Assembly (NCBI GenBank): GCA_937917475.1
Contig: CALDNF010000039.1
Span: 1-7,441, forward strand
From: an uncultured Faecalibacterium sp.
GTDB lineage: Bacteria > Bacillota > Clostridia > Oscillospirales > Ruminococcaceae
Reading direction: 5' to 3'
DNA: 7,441 nt
Both the position numbers and the translations under genes were made by a program. Below, piece after piece: positions 1 through 5,565 of the stretch. The notes beneath the pieces are model-generated. The model was given only the letters and a program-made list of their open reading frames with translations, made no database searches and was not told where the DNA came from. Positions within the stretch are counted from its first letter, which is position 1. Each line of letters starts with the position of its first letter.

Positions 1-129
1 GGCCAGACTGGACTTGCCCGAGCCGGACAGGCCGGTCATGACGATCAATTTTTCTCTGGGCAGGGTCAGGCTCACATTTTTCAGGTTGTGCTCCCGGGCT
101 CCCTTGATGACGATCTTATCGTTTGCCAA
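1..129 (-). CDS. uvrA: UvrA, excinuclease ABC subunit A (N-terminal 43 codons only)
   Basis: UvrA is the DNA-damage sensor ATPase of nucleotide excision repair; it loads UvrB onto lesions in the cytoplasm. Only the first 43 codons lie in the window. They read M-A-N-D-K-I-V-I-K-G-A-R-E-H-N-L-K-N-V, the typical UvrA opening (IKGAREHNLKN), followed by the first Walker A motif GLSGSGKSS at about residues 33-41. The start is taken as TTG at 129-127 because no ATG or GTG fits, the protein begins at the usual point, and a strong GAGGGAG ribosome binding site (144-138) lies 8 bases upstream. The start lies inside the 3' end of uvrB, overlapping it by 14 bases in another frame, so the two genes are almost certainly co-transcribed and probably translationally coupled. 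The identity is secure from the N-terminal signature; the exact start is slightly less certain because of the TTG codon. Confidence 0.93.
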   Translation of the reverse strand, partial: MANDKIVIKGAREHNLKNVSLTLPREKLIVMTGLSGSGKSSLA

Positions 130-2173
130 AGTGTTTTCTCCCTCTTTTTTGTGTCTGTGAATGGTTCTGTTTCCGCTCTTCCTCGGCCGACGAATCCACG
201 GTGGGGTTCTCACCCCGGCGCAGACGGTCGATCTGGTCGCGCAGGAAGGCAGCGTGCTCGAATTCCAGCAGTTTGGCCGCTTCCTTCATCTCCCGGGTCA
301 GCCGGTCAATGGCAGCTTCCCGCTCCATCTTGCCCATCCGGCGGGTGTTACGCTTTGCGTTTTCTGCCTTATCGCTGATCTCGATGGAATCCGGGATAGC
401 CTTGACAATGGTCTTGGGCACGATGCCATGAGCCTCGTTGTAAGCCATCTGGATGGCCCGGCGGCGTTCGGTCTCGGTAATGGCCCGGTCCATGCTGTCG
501 GTGACCTCATCCGCATACATAATCACAAGGCCGTCAGCGTTCCGGGCTGCACGGCCAATGGTCTGGATCAGGCTGGTCTCGCTGCGGAGGAAGCCTTCTT
601 TATCGGCATCCAGAATGGCCACAAGGCTGACCTCCGGCAGGTCCAGACCCTCCCGCAGCAGGTTGATGCCTACCACCACATCGATGGAGCCCAAGCGGAG
701 ATCTTTGATGATCTCCATCCGCTCAAAAGTATCCACCTCGTGATGCATATACTTGACCTTGATGCCCTGCTCGGTGAGATAATCGGTAAGGTCCTCGGCC
801 ATTTTCTTTGTCAGCGTCGTCACCAGCACCCGCTCCTGCCGGGCAATGCGGGCGTTGATCTCGCCCAGCAGGTCGGTGACCTGCCCCTCCACCGGACGGA
901 CCGAGATCAGCGGGTCCAGCAGACCGGTGGGCCGGATAACCTGCTGTGCGATCTGAGTGGAATTCTTCCGCTCGTATTCACCGGGCGTAGCCGAAACGAA
1001 GATCATCTGGTTCAGCTTTGACTCCACCTCCTCAAATTTGAGGGGGCGGTTGTCAAACGCCGAGGGCAGGCGGAATCCATACTCCACCAGTGTTTTTTTG
1101 CGGGCGTAATCGCCGCCGTACATGGCCCGCACCTGCGGCAGGGTAACATGGCTTTCGTCCACAAAGAGAAGAAAATCGTCCGGGAAATAGTCCAGCAGAG
1201 TGGTCGGCATACTGCCCGGTGCACGCCCCGACAGAACAGCGGAATAATTCTCGATGCCTTTGCAGATGCCCACCTCGGTGAGCATCTCAATATCATAGTT
1301 GGTCCGCTGCTGGATGCGCTGGGCTTCGATCAGCTTCCCCTCCGCAGTGAACTGCTTCACCTGCTGATCGCACTCCGCCCGGATCTTCTCAATTGCGGCA
1401 GCCTTTTTCTCCGCACTGACGATATAATGGCTGGCCGGGAAGATGGCAACGTGCTTGACCACGTTCTGCTTGGTACCGGTCAGAGGGTTGAACTCGGTGA
1501 TCCGGTCGATCTCATCCCCGAAAAATTCCACCCGGATGGCAAGTTCGCTCATATAGGCCAGATAAATGTCCACCGTATCCCCGTGGACCCGGAACTTATT
1601 TCGGATGAAATTCACGTCATTTCGCTCATATTGCAGCGTCACAAGACGGCGGCAGAGCTCGTCACGGTCCATTTCCATCCCCGGACGCAGGCTGATGACC
1701 ATGCTCCGGTAGTCAATGGGGTCACCCAGCGAATAGATGCAGGACACCGACGCAACAATGATGACGTCCCGCCGTTCCGACAACGCCGCCGTGGCCGAAT
1801 GACGGAGCCGGTCAATCTCATCGTTGATGGCACTGTCCTTTTCAATGTAGGTATCGGTGCTGGGAATATAGGCTTCCGGCTGGTAGTAATCGTAGTAAGA
1901 AACAAAATACTCCACTGCATTTTCCGGAAAAAACGAGCGGAATTCTGTGCAGAGCTGGGCTGCCAGCGTTTTGTTATGGGCCAGCACCAGCGTAGGCCGG
2001 TTGCACCGGGCAATGACGTTGGCCATGGTAAAGGTCTTGCCGCTGCCGGTAACGCCCAGCAGCGTCTGGCAGCGGTCTCCACGCTCCACGCCCGCCACCA
2101 GCTCTTCAATGGCCTGAGGCTGATCTCCGGTGGGCGAATAGGACGACACAAGCTTGAATTTTTCATCTGCCAT
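116..2173 (-). CDS. uvrB: UvrB, excinuclease ABC subunit B
   Basis: UvrB is the damage-verifying, helicase-like core of nucleotide excision repair. It is loaded by UvrA and recruits UvrC for incision. All family landmarks are present in 685 residues: Walker A GVTGSGKT (40-47), the beta-hairpin YYDYYQPEAY (93-102) that probes the DNA, DESH box (339-342), SATPG (394-398), GINLLREGLDLPE (502-514), arginine-finger motif QTIGRAARN (537-545), and a C-terminal UVR domain (about 618-653) that contacts UvrC. The start is ATG 2173, preceded at 7 bases by a perfect AGGAGG. A longer reading from GTG 2212 adds 13 residues but lacks a ribosome binding site. After the UVR domain there is a tail of about 30 polar, basic residues ending RGRKHFGKR, which overlaps the uvrA start signals. 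The gene has its own strong promoter upstream. No truncation or missing key residue was seen. Confidence 0.98.
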   Translation of the reverse strand: MADEKFKLVSSYSPTGDQPQAIEELVAGVERGDRCQTLLGVTGSGKTFTMANVIARCNRPTLVLAHNKTLAAQLCTEFRSFFPENAVEYFVSYYDYYQPEAYIPSTDTYIEKDSAINDEIDRLRHSATAALSERRDVIIVASVSCIYSLGDPIDYRSMVISLRPGMEMDRDELCRRLVTLQYERNDVNFIRNKFRVHGDTVDIYLAYMSELAIRVEFFGDEIDRITEFNPLTGTKQNVVKHVAIFPASHYIVSAEKKAAAIEKIRAECDQQVKQFTAEGKLIEAQRIQQRTNYDIEMLTEVGICKGIENYSAVLSGRAPGSMPTTLLDYFPDDFLLFVDESHVTLPQVRAMYGGDYARKKTLVEYGFRLPSAFDNRPLKFEEVESKLNQMIFVSATPGEYERKNSTQIAQQVIRPTGLLDPLISVRPVEGQVTDLLGEINARIARQERVLVTTLTKKMAEDLTDYLTEQGIKVKYMHHEVDTFERMEIIKDLRLGSIDVVVGINLLREGLDLPEVSLVAILDADKEGFLRSETSLIQTIGRAARNADGLVIMYADEVTDSMDRAITETERRRAIQMAYNEAHGIVPKTIVKAIPDSIEISDKAENAKRNTRRMGKMEREAAIDRLTREMKEAAKLLEFEHAAFLRDQIDRLRRGENPTVDSSAEEERKQNHSQTQKRGRKHFGKR
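138..144 (-). promoter_or_regulatory. Ribosome binding site of uvrA, inside the uvrB coding region
   Basis: GAGGGAG on the minus strand, 8 bases before the TTG start of uvrA. It is built into the Arg-Gly-Arg codons near the end of uvrB, and it decides the choice of a TTG start for uvrA. Confidence 0.75.
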
Positions 2174-2180
2174 CGTGTGT

Positions 2181-2186
2181 CCTCCT
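2181..2186 (-). promoter_or_regulatory. Ribosome binding site of uvrB
   Basis: Perfect AGGAGG, 7 bases before ATG 2173. It fixes the uvrB start at the MADEKF methionine rather than at the in-frame GTG 13 codons further upstream. Confidence 0.85.
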
Positions 2187-2210
2187 TTCTGGTCCTCGCT
2201 TTGAAGAACC

Positions 2211-2222
2211 ACAAATAGTTGT
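2211..2222. promoter_or_regulatory. Short inverted repeat in the uvrB leader, possible operator
   Basis: ACAA-ATAG-TTGT forms a perfect 4+4 inverted repeat just downstream of the predicted uvrB transcription start, a usual place for a repressor site. It does not match the Gram-positive LexA consensus (GAAC-N4-GTTC). It is short and AT-rich and may be chance. Confidence 0.2.
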
Positions 2223-2235
2223 TTATTTTTTGCTC

Positions 2236-2264
2236 ATTATAGCACAATAATTTTATAATGTAAA
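2236..2264 (-). promoter_or_regulatory. Sigma-A type promoter of uvrB(-uvrA)
   Basis: On the minus strand, -35 TTTACA (2264-2259), a 17-base spacer, and a perfect -10 TATAAT (2241-2236) preceded by TGC, which makes it an extended -10. The expected transcription start is near 2229, giving a leader of about 55 bases to ATG 2173. The -35 box begins only 13 bases after the radC stop codon and no hairpin terminator separates them. Read-through from radC is therefore possible, but uvrB has its own strong promoter. Confidence 0.85.
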
Positions 2265-2277
2265 CAAAAAACTTCTT

Positions 2278-3003
2278 TTAGTAGGGACGCAGCATCTCCC
2301 CGGTGACAAAATCATAAAAGGGCAGGCGGTTTTCTTCTCGCATGGAGAAGTACTCTGTTTCGGTCAGGATAATGTGATCCCGCAGATGGACTTTGATCAT
2401 TCCCAGCGCACGGACGATATTTTCCGTCGCCAGAATGTCCTCTCGGGAGGGCAAGGCCACACCGTTGGGGTGATTGTGGCAGAGCACCACTGTATCTGTA
2501 CCGCCTTTCAGGGCCGCTTCCACGATATCTTTGATCTCCAAACTGACCTTGCGGCTGGTGCCCTCCCGGAGCCAGAACGTCGCTTTGACCCGGCTGCGGC
2601 TGTCCAATATCACCAGCATGGCCTTTTCCCGGTCGGCCCCCGCAAACTTTGCCAGCAGAAAGCCCGCCATCTGGTCGGCAGAGCGGACAACTCTCCCTTC
2701 CCCGGTCCGGCTCCGATGATAGTATCGGCTGACCTCCGGCAGAAGATGCAGCATCCGGGCCGTAGAAGGGCCCACCCCCTCCACTTCCAGTAGGTCTGCT
2801 TCCGTTGCATCCAGCACCCCGGCAAAATCTCCGAATCGTTCGATCAGCGCATGGGCGATGCCGTTGGTGTCCTTCTGGGGATTTGTGGTGTAGAGCAGGA
2901 CTTCCAACGCCTCGTGGGGAGCCAGTGACTCAAAGCCCTGCTCCTCTACCCGCTGCCGCATCCGCTGGCGATGTCCCTGATGAATCTTTCTGCCTTCCGC
3001 CAT
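2278..3003 (-). CDS. radC: RadC family (UPF0758) JAMM/MPN+ domain protein
   Basis: A 241-residue protein of the RadC/UPF0758 family. The original link to DNA repair is doubtful: the E. coli radC phenotype was later traced to another gene, and the cellular role remains unsettled. It has an N-terminal helix-hairpin-helix segment (about 66-86, LEVEGVGPSTARML) that may bind DNA. The C-terminal MPN+ domain carries the metalloprotease-like zinc motif H176-N-H178-P-N-G with Asp189 exactly ten residues after the second histidine, as in active JAMM proteins. The start ATG 3003 follows AAGGAG at a spacing of 7. Length is normal for the family. It lies upstream of uvrB in the same direction and shares a divergent promoter region with the pseudouridine synthase operon. 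Family assignment is certain; function is not. Confidence 0.95.
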   Translation of the reverse strand: MAEGRKIHQGHRQRMRQRVEEQGFESLAPHEALEVLLYTTNPQKDTNGIAHALIERFGDFAGVLDATEADLLEVEGVGPSTARMLHLLPEVSRYYHRSRTGEGRVVRSADQMAGFLLAKFAGADREKAMLVILDSRSRVKATFWLREGTSRKVSLEIKDIVEAALKGGTDTVVLCHNHPNGVALPSREDILATENIVRALGMIKVHLRDHIILTETEYFSMREENRLPFYDFVTGEMLRPY

Positions 3004-3031
3004 AGCCGCTCTCCTTTTGTGTGATACTTTA

Positions 3032-3059
3032 ATAGTACCCTATTTTCGGCAAAAGACAA
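3032..3059 (-). promoter_or_regulatory. Probable promoter of radC
   Basis: On the minus strand, -35 TTGTCT (3059-3054), a 16-base spacer and -10 TACTAT (3037-3032), ahead of the AAGGAG ribosome binding site at 3016-3011. The match to consensus is moderate. The position, between the start codon and the divergent promoter, supports it. Confidence 0.55.
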
Positions 3060-3082
3060 GGGGCGGCGTGAAATATTCTGCG

Positions 3083-3111
3083 TTGACTTCAAGTTCCCGG
3101 ACCACTATAAT
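3083..3111 (+). promoter_or_regulatory. Sigma-A type promoter of the pseudouridine synthase operon
   Basis: TTGACT (3083-3088), a 17-base spacer, then a perfect TATAAT (3106-3111): a near-consensus housekeeping promoter. Transcription should start near 3118, giving a leader of about 65 bases before ATG 3183. Its -35 box is 23 bases from the -35 box of the divergent radC promoter. Confidence 0.85.
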
Positions 3112-3172
3112 GAGAACAGCACGATCGAAGGCGTCCGATTCCGGTGCCTCATCCGCCCAATCCAACCCAAAC

Positions 3173-3176
3173 GAGG
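3173..3176 (+). promoter_or_regulatory. Ribosome binding site deciding the pseudouridine synthase start
   Basis: GAGG, 6 bases before ATG 3183. The in-frame GTG at 3144 has only a weak AAGG about 12 bases upstream, so ATG 3183 is the better start. Confidence 0.6.
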
Positions 3177-3182
3177 ATCATT

Positions 3183-4202
3183 ATGAAACAATATACCGCC
3201 ACTGCCAATGATGAAGGTGTCCGGCTGTCCCGCTTTGTCCAGAGCGTAACGAAGGATTTTCCCACCAGCCTGCTGTACAAAAGTTTCCGGAACAAACGGA
3301 TCAAGGTCAACGGCAAAAAAGGAGCCCCGGAGGACCGGATCCAAGCCGGAGACCTCATTGAGCTCTACATCAACGATGAGTTCTTCCCGCCGGAGGGCGC
3401 AAAGCCGACCCGGAAGCCGCCCAAAAAGCAGCCGAACCAGCCTAAAGTCAATGTCATTTATGAGGACGAGAACATCGCCGTCCTCTACAAGCCCACCCAC
3501 CTGCTCTGCCACAGCGACCGCACCGGCGACGCAAATCTTGTGGATGCCTTCACCCAGTATCTCGCCCAGAAAGGGGAATACGACCCCCACGGCGAAAACC
3601 GCTTCAAACCCGGCATCTGCAACCGGCTGGACCGGGGCACCGAGGGTCTGGTGATCGCTGCCAAGAGCTACGCTGCCTTGCGGGACATGAACGAGATCAT
3701 CCGCACCGACCTGCTCAAAAAGGAGTATTACACCATCACAGTGGGCATCCCCCAGAGCGGCCGGTTCACCGCATGGTGGGAGCACGACGAGAAGAACAAC
3801 AAGGTCAGCATCCACGCCCACCAGTCTCAGGATGAACGCCGGAAGCAGATCATCACCGATGTGGATGTGCTGCGCACCGCCGGGCCCTTTGCTCTGTGCA
3901 AGATCGGGCTCATCACCGGCCGCACTCACCAGATCCGTGCCCATCTTGCCTACCTTGGCAAACCGGTGCTGGGCGACATCAAATACGGCAACCGGAAGAT
4001 GAACGAACGCACCGGCACCAAAACACAGGCATTGTGTGCTGTCCGCATCAATTTCGGCAATATCCCCGAAGAAAACACCCTGCATTACCTCTCCGGCAAA
4101 GTTGTCAAGCTGAAGGACCCGCAGATTCTCAAACAGTTTGATGGGCTGGATAAGAGCAAAGAGGAACGCAATGCGGGAACTGCAGCCGGGCCGCAATCCT
4201 GA
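3183..4202 (+). CDS. RluA-family RNA pseudouridine synthase (RluC/RluD-like)
   Basis: Converts specific uridines in RNA, most likely 23S rRNA, to pseudouridine. The 339-residue protein has an S4-like N-terminal region (about 1-66, with an RIKVNGKK strand pair), a proline- and lysine-rich linker (about 69-88), and the catalytic domain from about 89. The catalytic aspartate is D150 in NRLDRGTEGL. The family usually reads HRLDxxTSGL, so His is replaced by Asn and Ser by Glu, while the essential Arg-Leu-Asp is kept. The second conserved block GRTHQIRAHLAYLGKPVLGD (246-265) is intact. The start is ATG 3183, chosen over an in-frame GTG at 3144 because of a GAGG six bases upstream and because the protein then begins at the S4-like region. 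It is the first gene of a likely three-gene operon, 35 bases before the acetyltransferase. Target uridine and exact subfamily (RluC, RluD or other) cannot be told from sequence alone. Confidence 0.93.
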   Translation: MKQYTATANDEGVRLSRFVQSVTKDFPTSLLYKSFRNKRIKVNGKKGAPEDRIQAGDLIELYINDEFFPPEGAKPTRKPPKKQPNQPKVNVIYEDENIAVLYKPTHLLCHSDRTGDANLVDAFTQYLAQKGEYDPHGENRFKPGICNRLDRGTEGLVIAAKSYAALRDMNEIIRTDLLKKEYYTITVGIPQSGRFTAWWEHDEKNNKVSIHAHQSQDERRKQIITDVDVLRTAGPFALCKIGLITGRTHQIRAHLAYLGKPVLGDIKYGNRKMNERTGTKTQALCAVRINFGNIPEENTLHYLSGKVVKLKDPQILKQFDGLDKSKEERNAGTAAGPQS

Positions 4203-4237
4203 GACCATGCAGCGGTATCATCTTACGGAGTGAGTCT

Positions 4238-4861
4238 ATGAAAAAAATCGAACTTTCCAACTGGCCCCGGGCAGAACTGTTTCAGTTTTTCTCCGCAGTC
4301 TCTCAGCCCTTTTACAGCGTCACCTTCCGAGTGGATGTGACTAATCTGCACCGATACACAAAGCAGAACGGTCTTTCGTTCTATTATACACTGGGCTATC
4401 TGGTCACGGACGCCATCAATGCGGTGGAAAATTTCCGCTATACCATCCGGAACGGCGAAATTTATCTGCTGGATGAGCGCATCCCAAGCTTTACCGACCT
4501 GCGCCACGGCAGTGAGCAGTTCCACATCGTCACACTGCCCAAATCCGGCAGCATCGCCGAGTTCTGCGCCGCCGTCAAGGCCCGCAGCACAGCCCAAAAG
4601 ACCTTTCTTGATCAGGACGACGAGACGGACAACCTGATCTATTTCAGCTGCACCCCATGGTTTGACCTGACCGGCTGCACCAACGAACGGGACTTTGACC
4701 GGGATGATAACATTCCCCGCATCATCTGGGGAAAATACGTCGAAGCCAATGGCCGGGAAACGCTGGGAATGTCGCTGGAAGTCAACCACCGTTTCATCGA
4801 CGGATACCATCTGGGGCAATTCTATCAAAAACTTCAGGCCAGCATTGATACCTTGGCCTGA
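4238..4861 (+). CDS. Chloramphenicol-acetyltransferase-like (CatA superfamily) O-acetyltransferase
   Basis: A 207-residue member of the CAT family (trimeric acetyl-CoA-dependent acetyltransferases), close to the normal CAT length. The active-site residues known from CAT can be placed: an N-terminal W-P-R (R11, matching CAT Arg18), Ser137 in YFSCTPW (matching Ser148), and the catalytic His184 with Asp188 in NHRFIDGYH (matching His195 and Asp199 of HHAVCDGFH). The Ser-to-His distance of 47 residues equals that in CAT. The histidine just before the catalytic one in classical CAT is Asn here. GGAG lies 7 bases before ATG 4238. It sits in an operon between a pseudouridine synthase and an HD protein, with no mobile-element sequences and no visible change in base composition, so it looks resident. 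Whether it acetylates chloramphenicol or some other hydroxyl substrate is unknown; resistance should not be assumed. Confidence 0.88.
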   Translation: MKKIELSNWPRAELFQFFSAVSQPFYSVTFRVDVTNLHRYTKQNGLSFYYTLGYLVTDAINAVENFRYTIRNGEIYLLDERIPSFTDLRHGSEQFHIVTLPKSGSIAEFCAAVKARSTAQKTFLDQDDETDNLIYFSCTPWFDLTGCTNERDFDRDDNIPRIIWGKYVEANGRETLGMSLEVNHRFIDGYHLGQFYQKLQASIDTLA

Positions 4862-4863
4862 AC

Positions 4864-4869
4864 GGGAGG
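4864..4869 (+). promoter_or_regulatory. Ribosome binding site of the HD-domain gene
   Basis: GGGAGG, 5 bases before ATG 4875, in the 13-base gap after the acetyltransferase stop. It rules out the upstream in-frame starts from 4695, which lie inside the acetyltransferase gene. Confidence 0.8.
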
Positions 4870-4874
4870 TTTTC

Positions 4875-5462
4875 ATGTATCCAACTCGTGAACAGGCCGA
4901 AAACCTGCTGGCTGAAGCTCTCCCCCACAACCCCGGCCCTTGGGGTGATCACAGCCGGACTGCGGCCCATTGCGCAGAAGCAATTGCCGCCGCCTGCGGA
5001 CTGGACCCAGACAAAGCCTATGTGCTGGGTCTTTTGCACGACATTGGCCGCCGGTTTGGCAAACGACATCTGGGTCATGTCGTGGATGGCTATTCCTATA
5101 TGATGGAGCTTGGCTATGATGAAGTCGCCCGGGTCTGCCTGAGCCACTCTTTCAATGACCACTCCCTTACAGACTATGTCGGGAATCGGGATACCACCCC
5201 GGAAGAAACCGCCCTGATCGAAACGCAGCTTGCCGCTATGGTCTACGACGAATACGACTGGCTCATCCAGCTCTGCGATTCTCTGGCCGGTGCCGAAGGC
5301 GTAGTGGATATCGAAGAGCGAATGTCCGATGTCAAACGCCGTTACGGTGCTTATCCCCAGCACAAGTGGGATCGGAACCTTGCACTAAAATCCTATTTTG
5401 AAGCCCTCTGCGGTGGACAGAACATCTATGACGTCGCAGACAAGGCCCATTTTCATCCTTGA
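4875..5462 (+). CDS. HD-domain phosphohydrolase of unknown substrate
   Basis: A 195-residue HD-superfamily protein, expected to be a metal-dependent phosphohydrolase. The metal-binding set is visible: an early histidine (H26 or H32 in GDHSRTAAHCAEA), the signature LLHDIGRR with H55-D56, a further GH at 67-68, and Asp135 in QLCDSLAG. The C-terminal part has the sequence EGVVDIEERMSDVKRRYG (141-158), which I recall as a well-kept feature of a group of Firmicutes HD proteins without assigned function. The layout is loosely like YqeK (Ap4A hydrolase), but I do not see enough to claim that activity. The start ATG 4875 has GGGAGG 5 bases upstream. A longer reading from 4695 would overlap the acetyltransferase by 167 bases and is rejected. 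It is the last gene of the operon, ending 21 bases before a strong terminator hairpin. Confidence 0.85.
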   Translation: MYPTREQAENLLAEALPHNPGPWGDHSRTAAHCAEAIAAACGLDPDKAYVLGLLHDIGRRFGKRHLGHVVDGYSYMMELGYDEVARVCLSHSFNDHSLTDYVGNRDTTPEETALIETQLAAMVYDEYDWLIQLCDSLAGAEGVVDIEERMSDVKRRYGAYPQHKWDRNLALKSYFEALCGGQNIYDVADKAHFHP

Positions 5463-5483
5463 TTTTTCTGTTTTACTCAGCAT

Positions 5484-5549
5484 AAAACCCTCCTGCCTGC
5501 ACGCAGAATTTGTGCAGACCGGAGGGTTTTGCTTTTGTTTTTACTTTTT
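5484..5549. terminator. Rho-independent terminator, probably bidirectional, between convergent genes
   Basis: AAAACCCTCC (5484-5493) pairs perfectly with GGAGGGTTTT (5521-5530). Inside it a second stem, CTGCAC (5497-5502) with GTGCAG (5512-5517), continues the hairpin after a small internal mismatch. On the plus strand it is followed by a T-rich tail (runs of T to 5549), giving a strong stop for the HD-protein operon. On the minus strand the last four stem bases read TTTT but the bases after are less T-rich, so termination of the methyltransferase transcript is likely weaker. The rest of the 103-base gap 5463-5565 shows nothing else. Confidence 0.88.
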
Positions 5550-5565
5550 ATCGGACTATCCGGTT

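Noticed and set aside
2174..2212. Thirteen-codon upstream extension of UvrB from GTG 2212
   Set aside because: It has no ribosome binding site, would include the AGGAGG of the real start as coding sequence, and UvrB proteins do not carry such an extension.
1148..2218. Long open frame (356 codons) on the plus strand opposite uvrB, and another at 161-1021
   Set aside because: Both lie fully antisense to uvrB, have no ribosome binding site or recognisable domain, and are explained by the GC-rich third positions of uvrB.
2265..2277. A terminator after radC
   Set aside because: The bases after the stop are A/T-rich but form no GC stem; the uvrB promoter begins almost at once.
3105..4208. Open frame of 367 codons on the minus strand opposite the pseudouridine synthase
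   Set aside because: It is antisense to a clear RluA-family gene, contains no recognisable motif, and would begin at the end of that gene; it is a codon-bias shadow.
4695..4874. Sixty-codon N-terminal extension of the HD protein
   Set aside because: It lies in another frame of the acetyltransferase gene, and a GGGAGG directly before ATG 4875 marks the real start.
4223..5363. Open frames of 235 and 189 codons on the minus strand opposite the acetyltransferase and HD genes
   Set aside because: Both are antisense to well-supported genes with good ribosome binding sites; no motif or start signal supports them.
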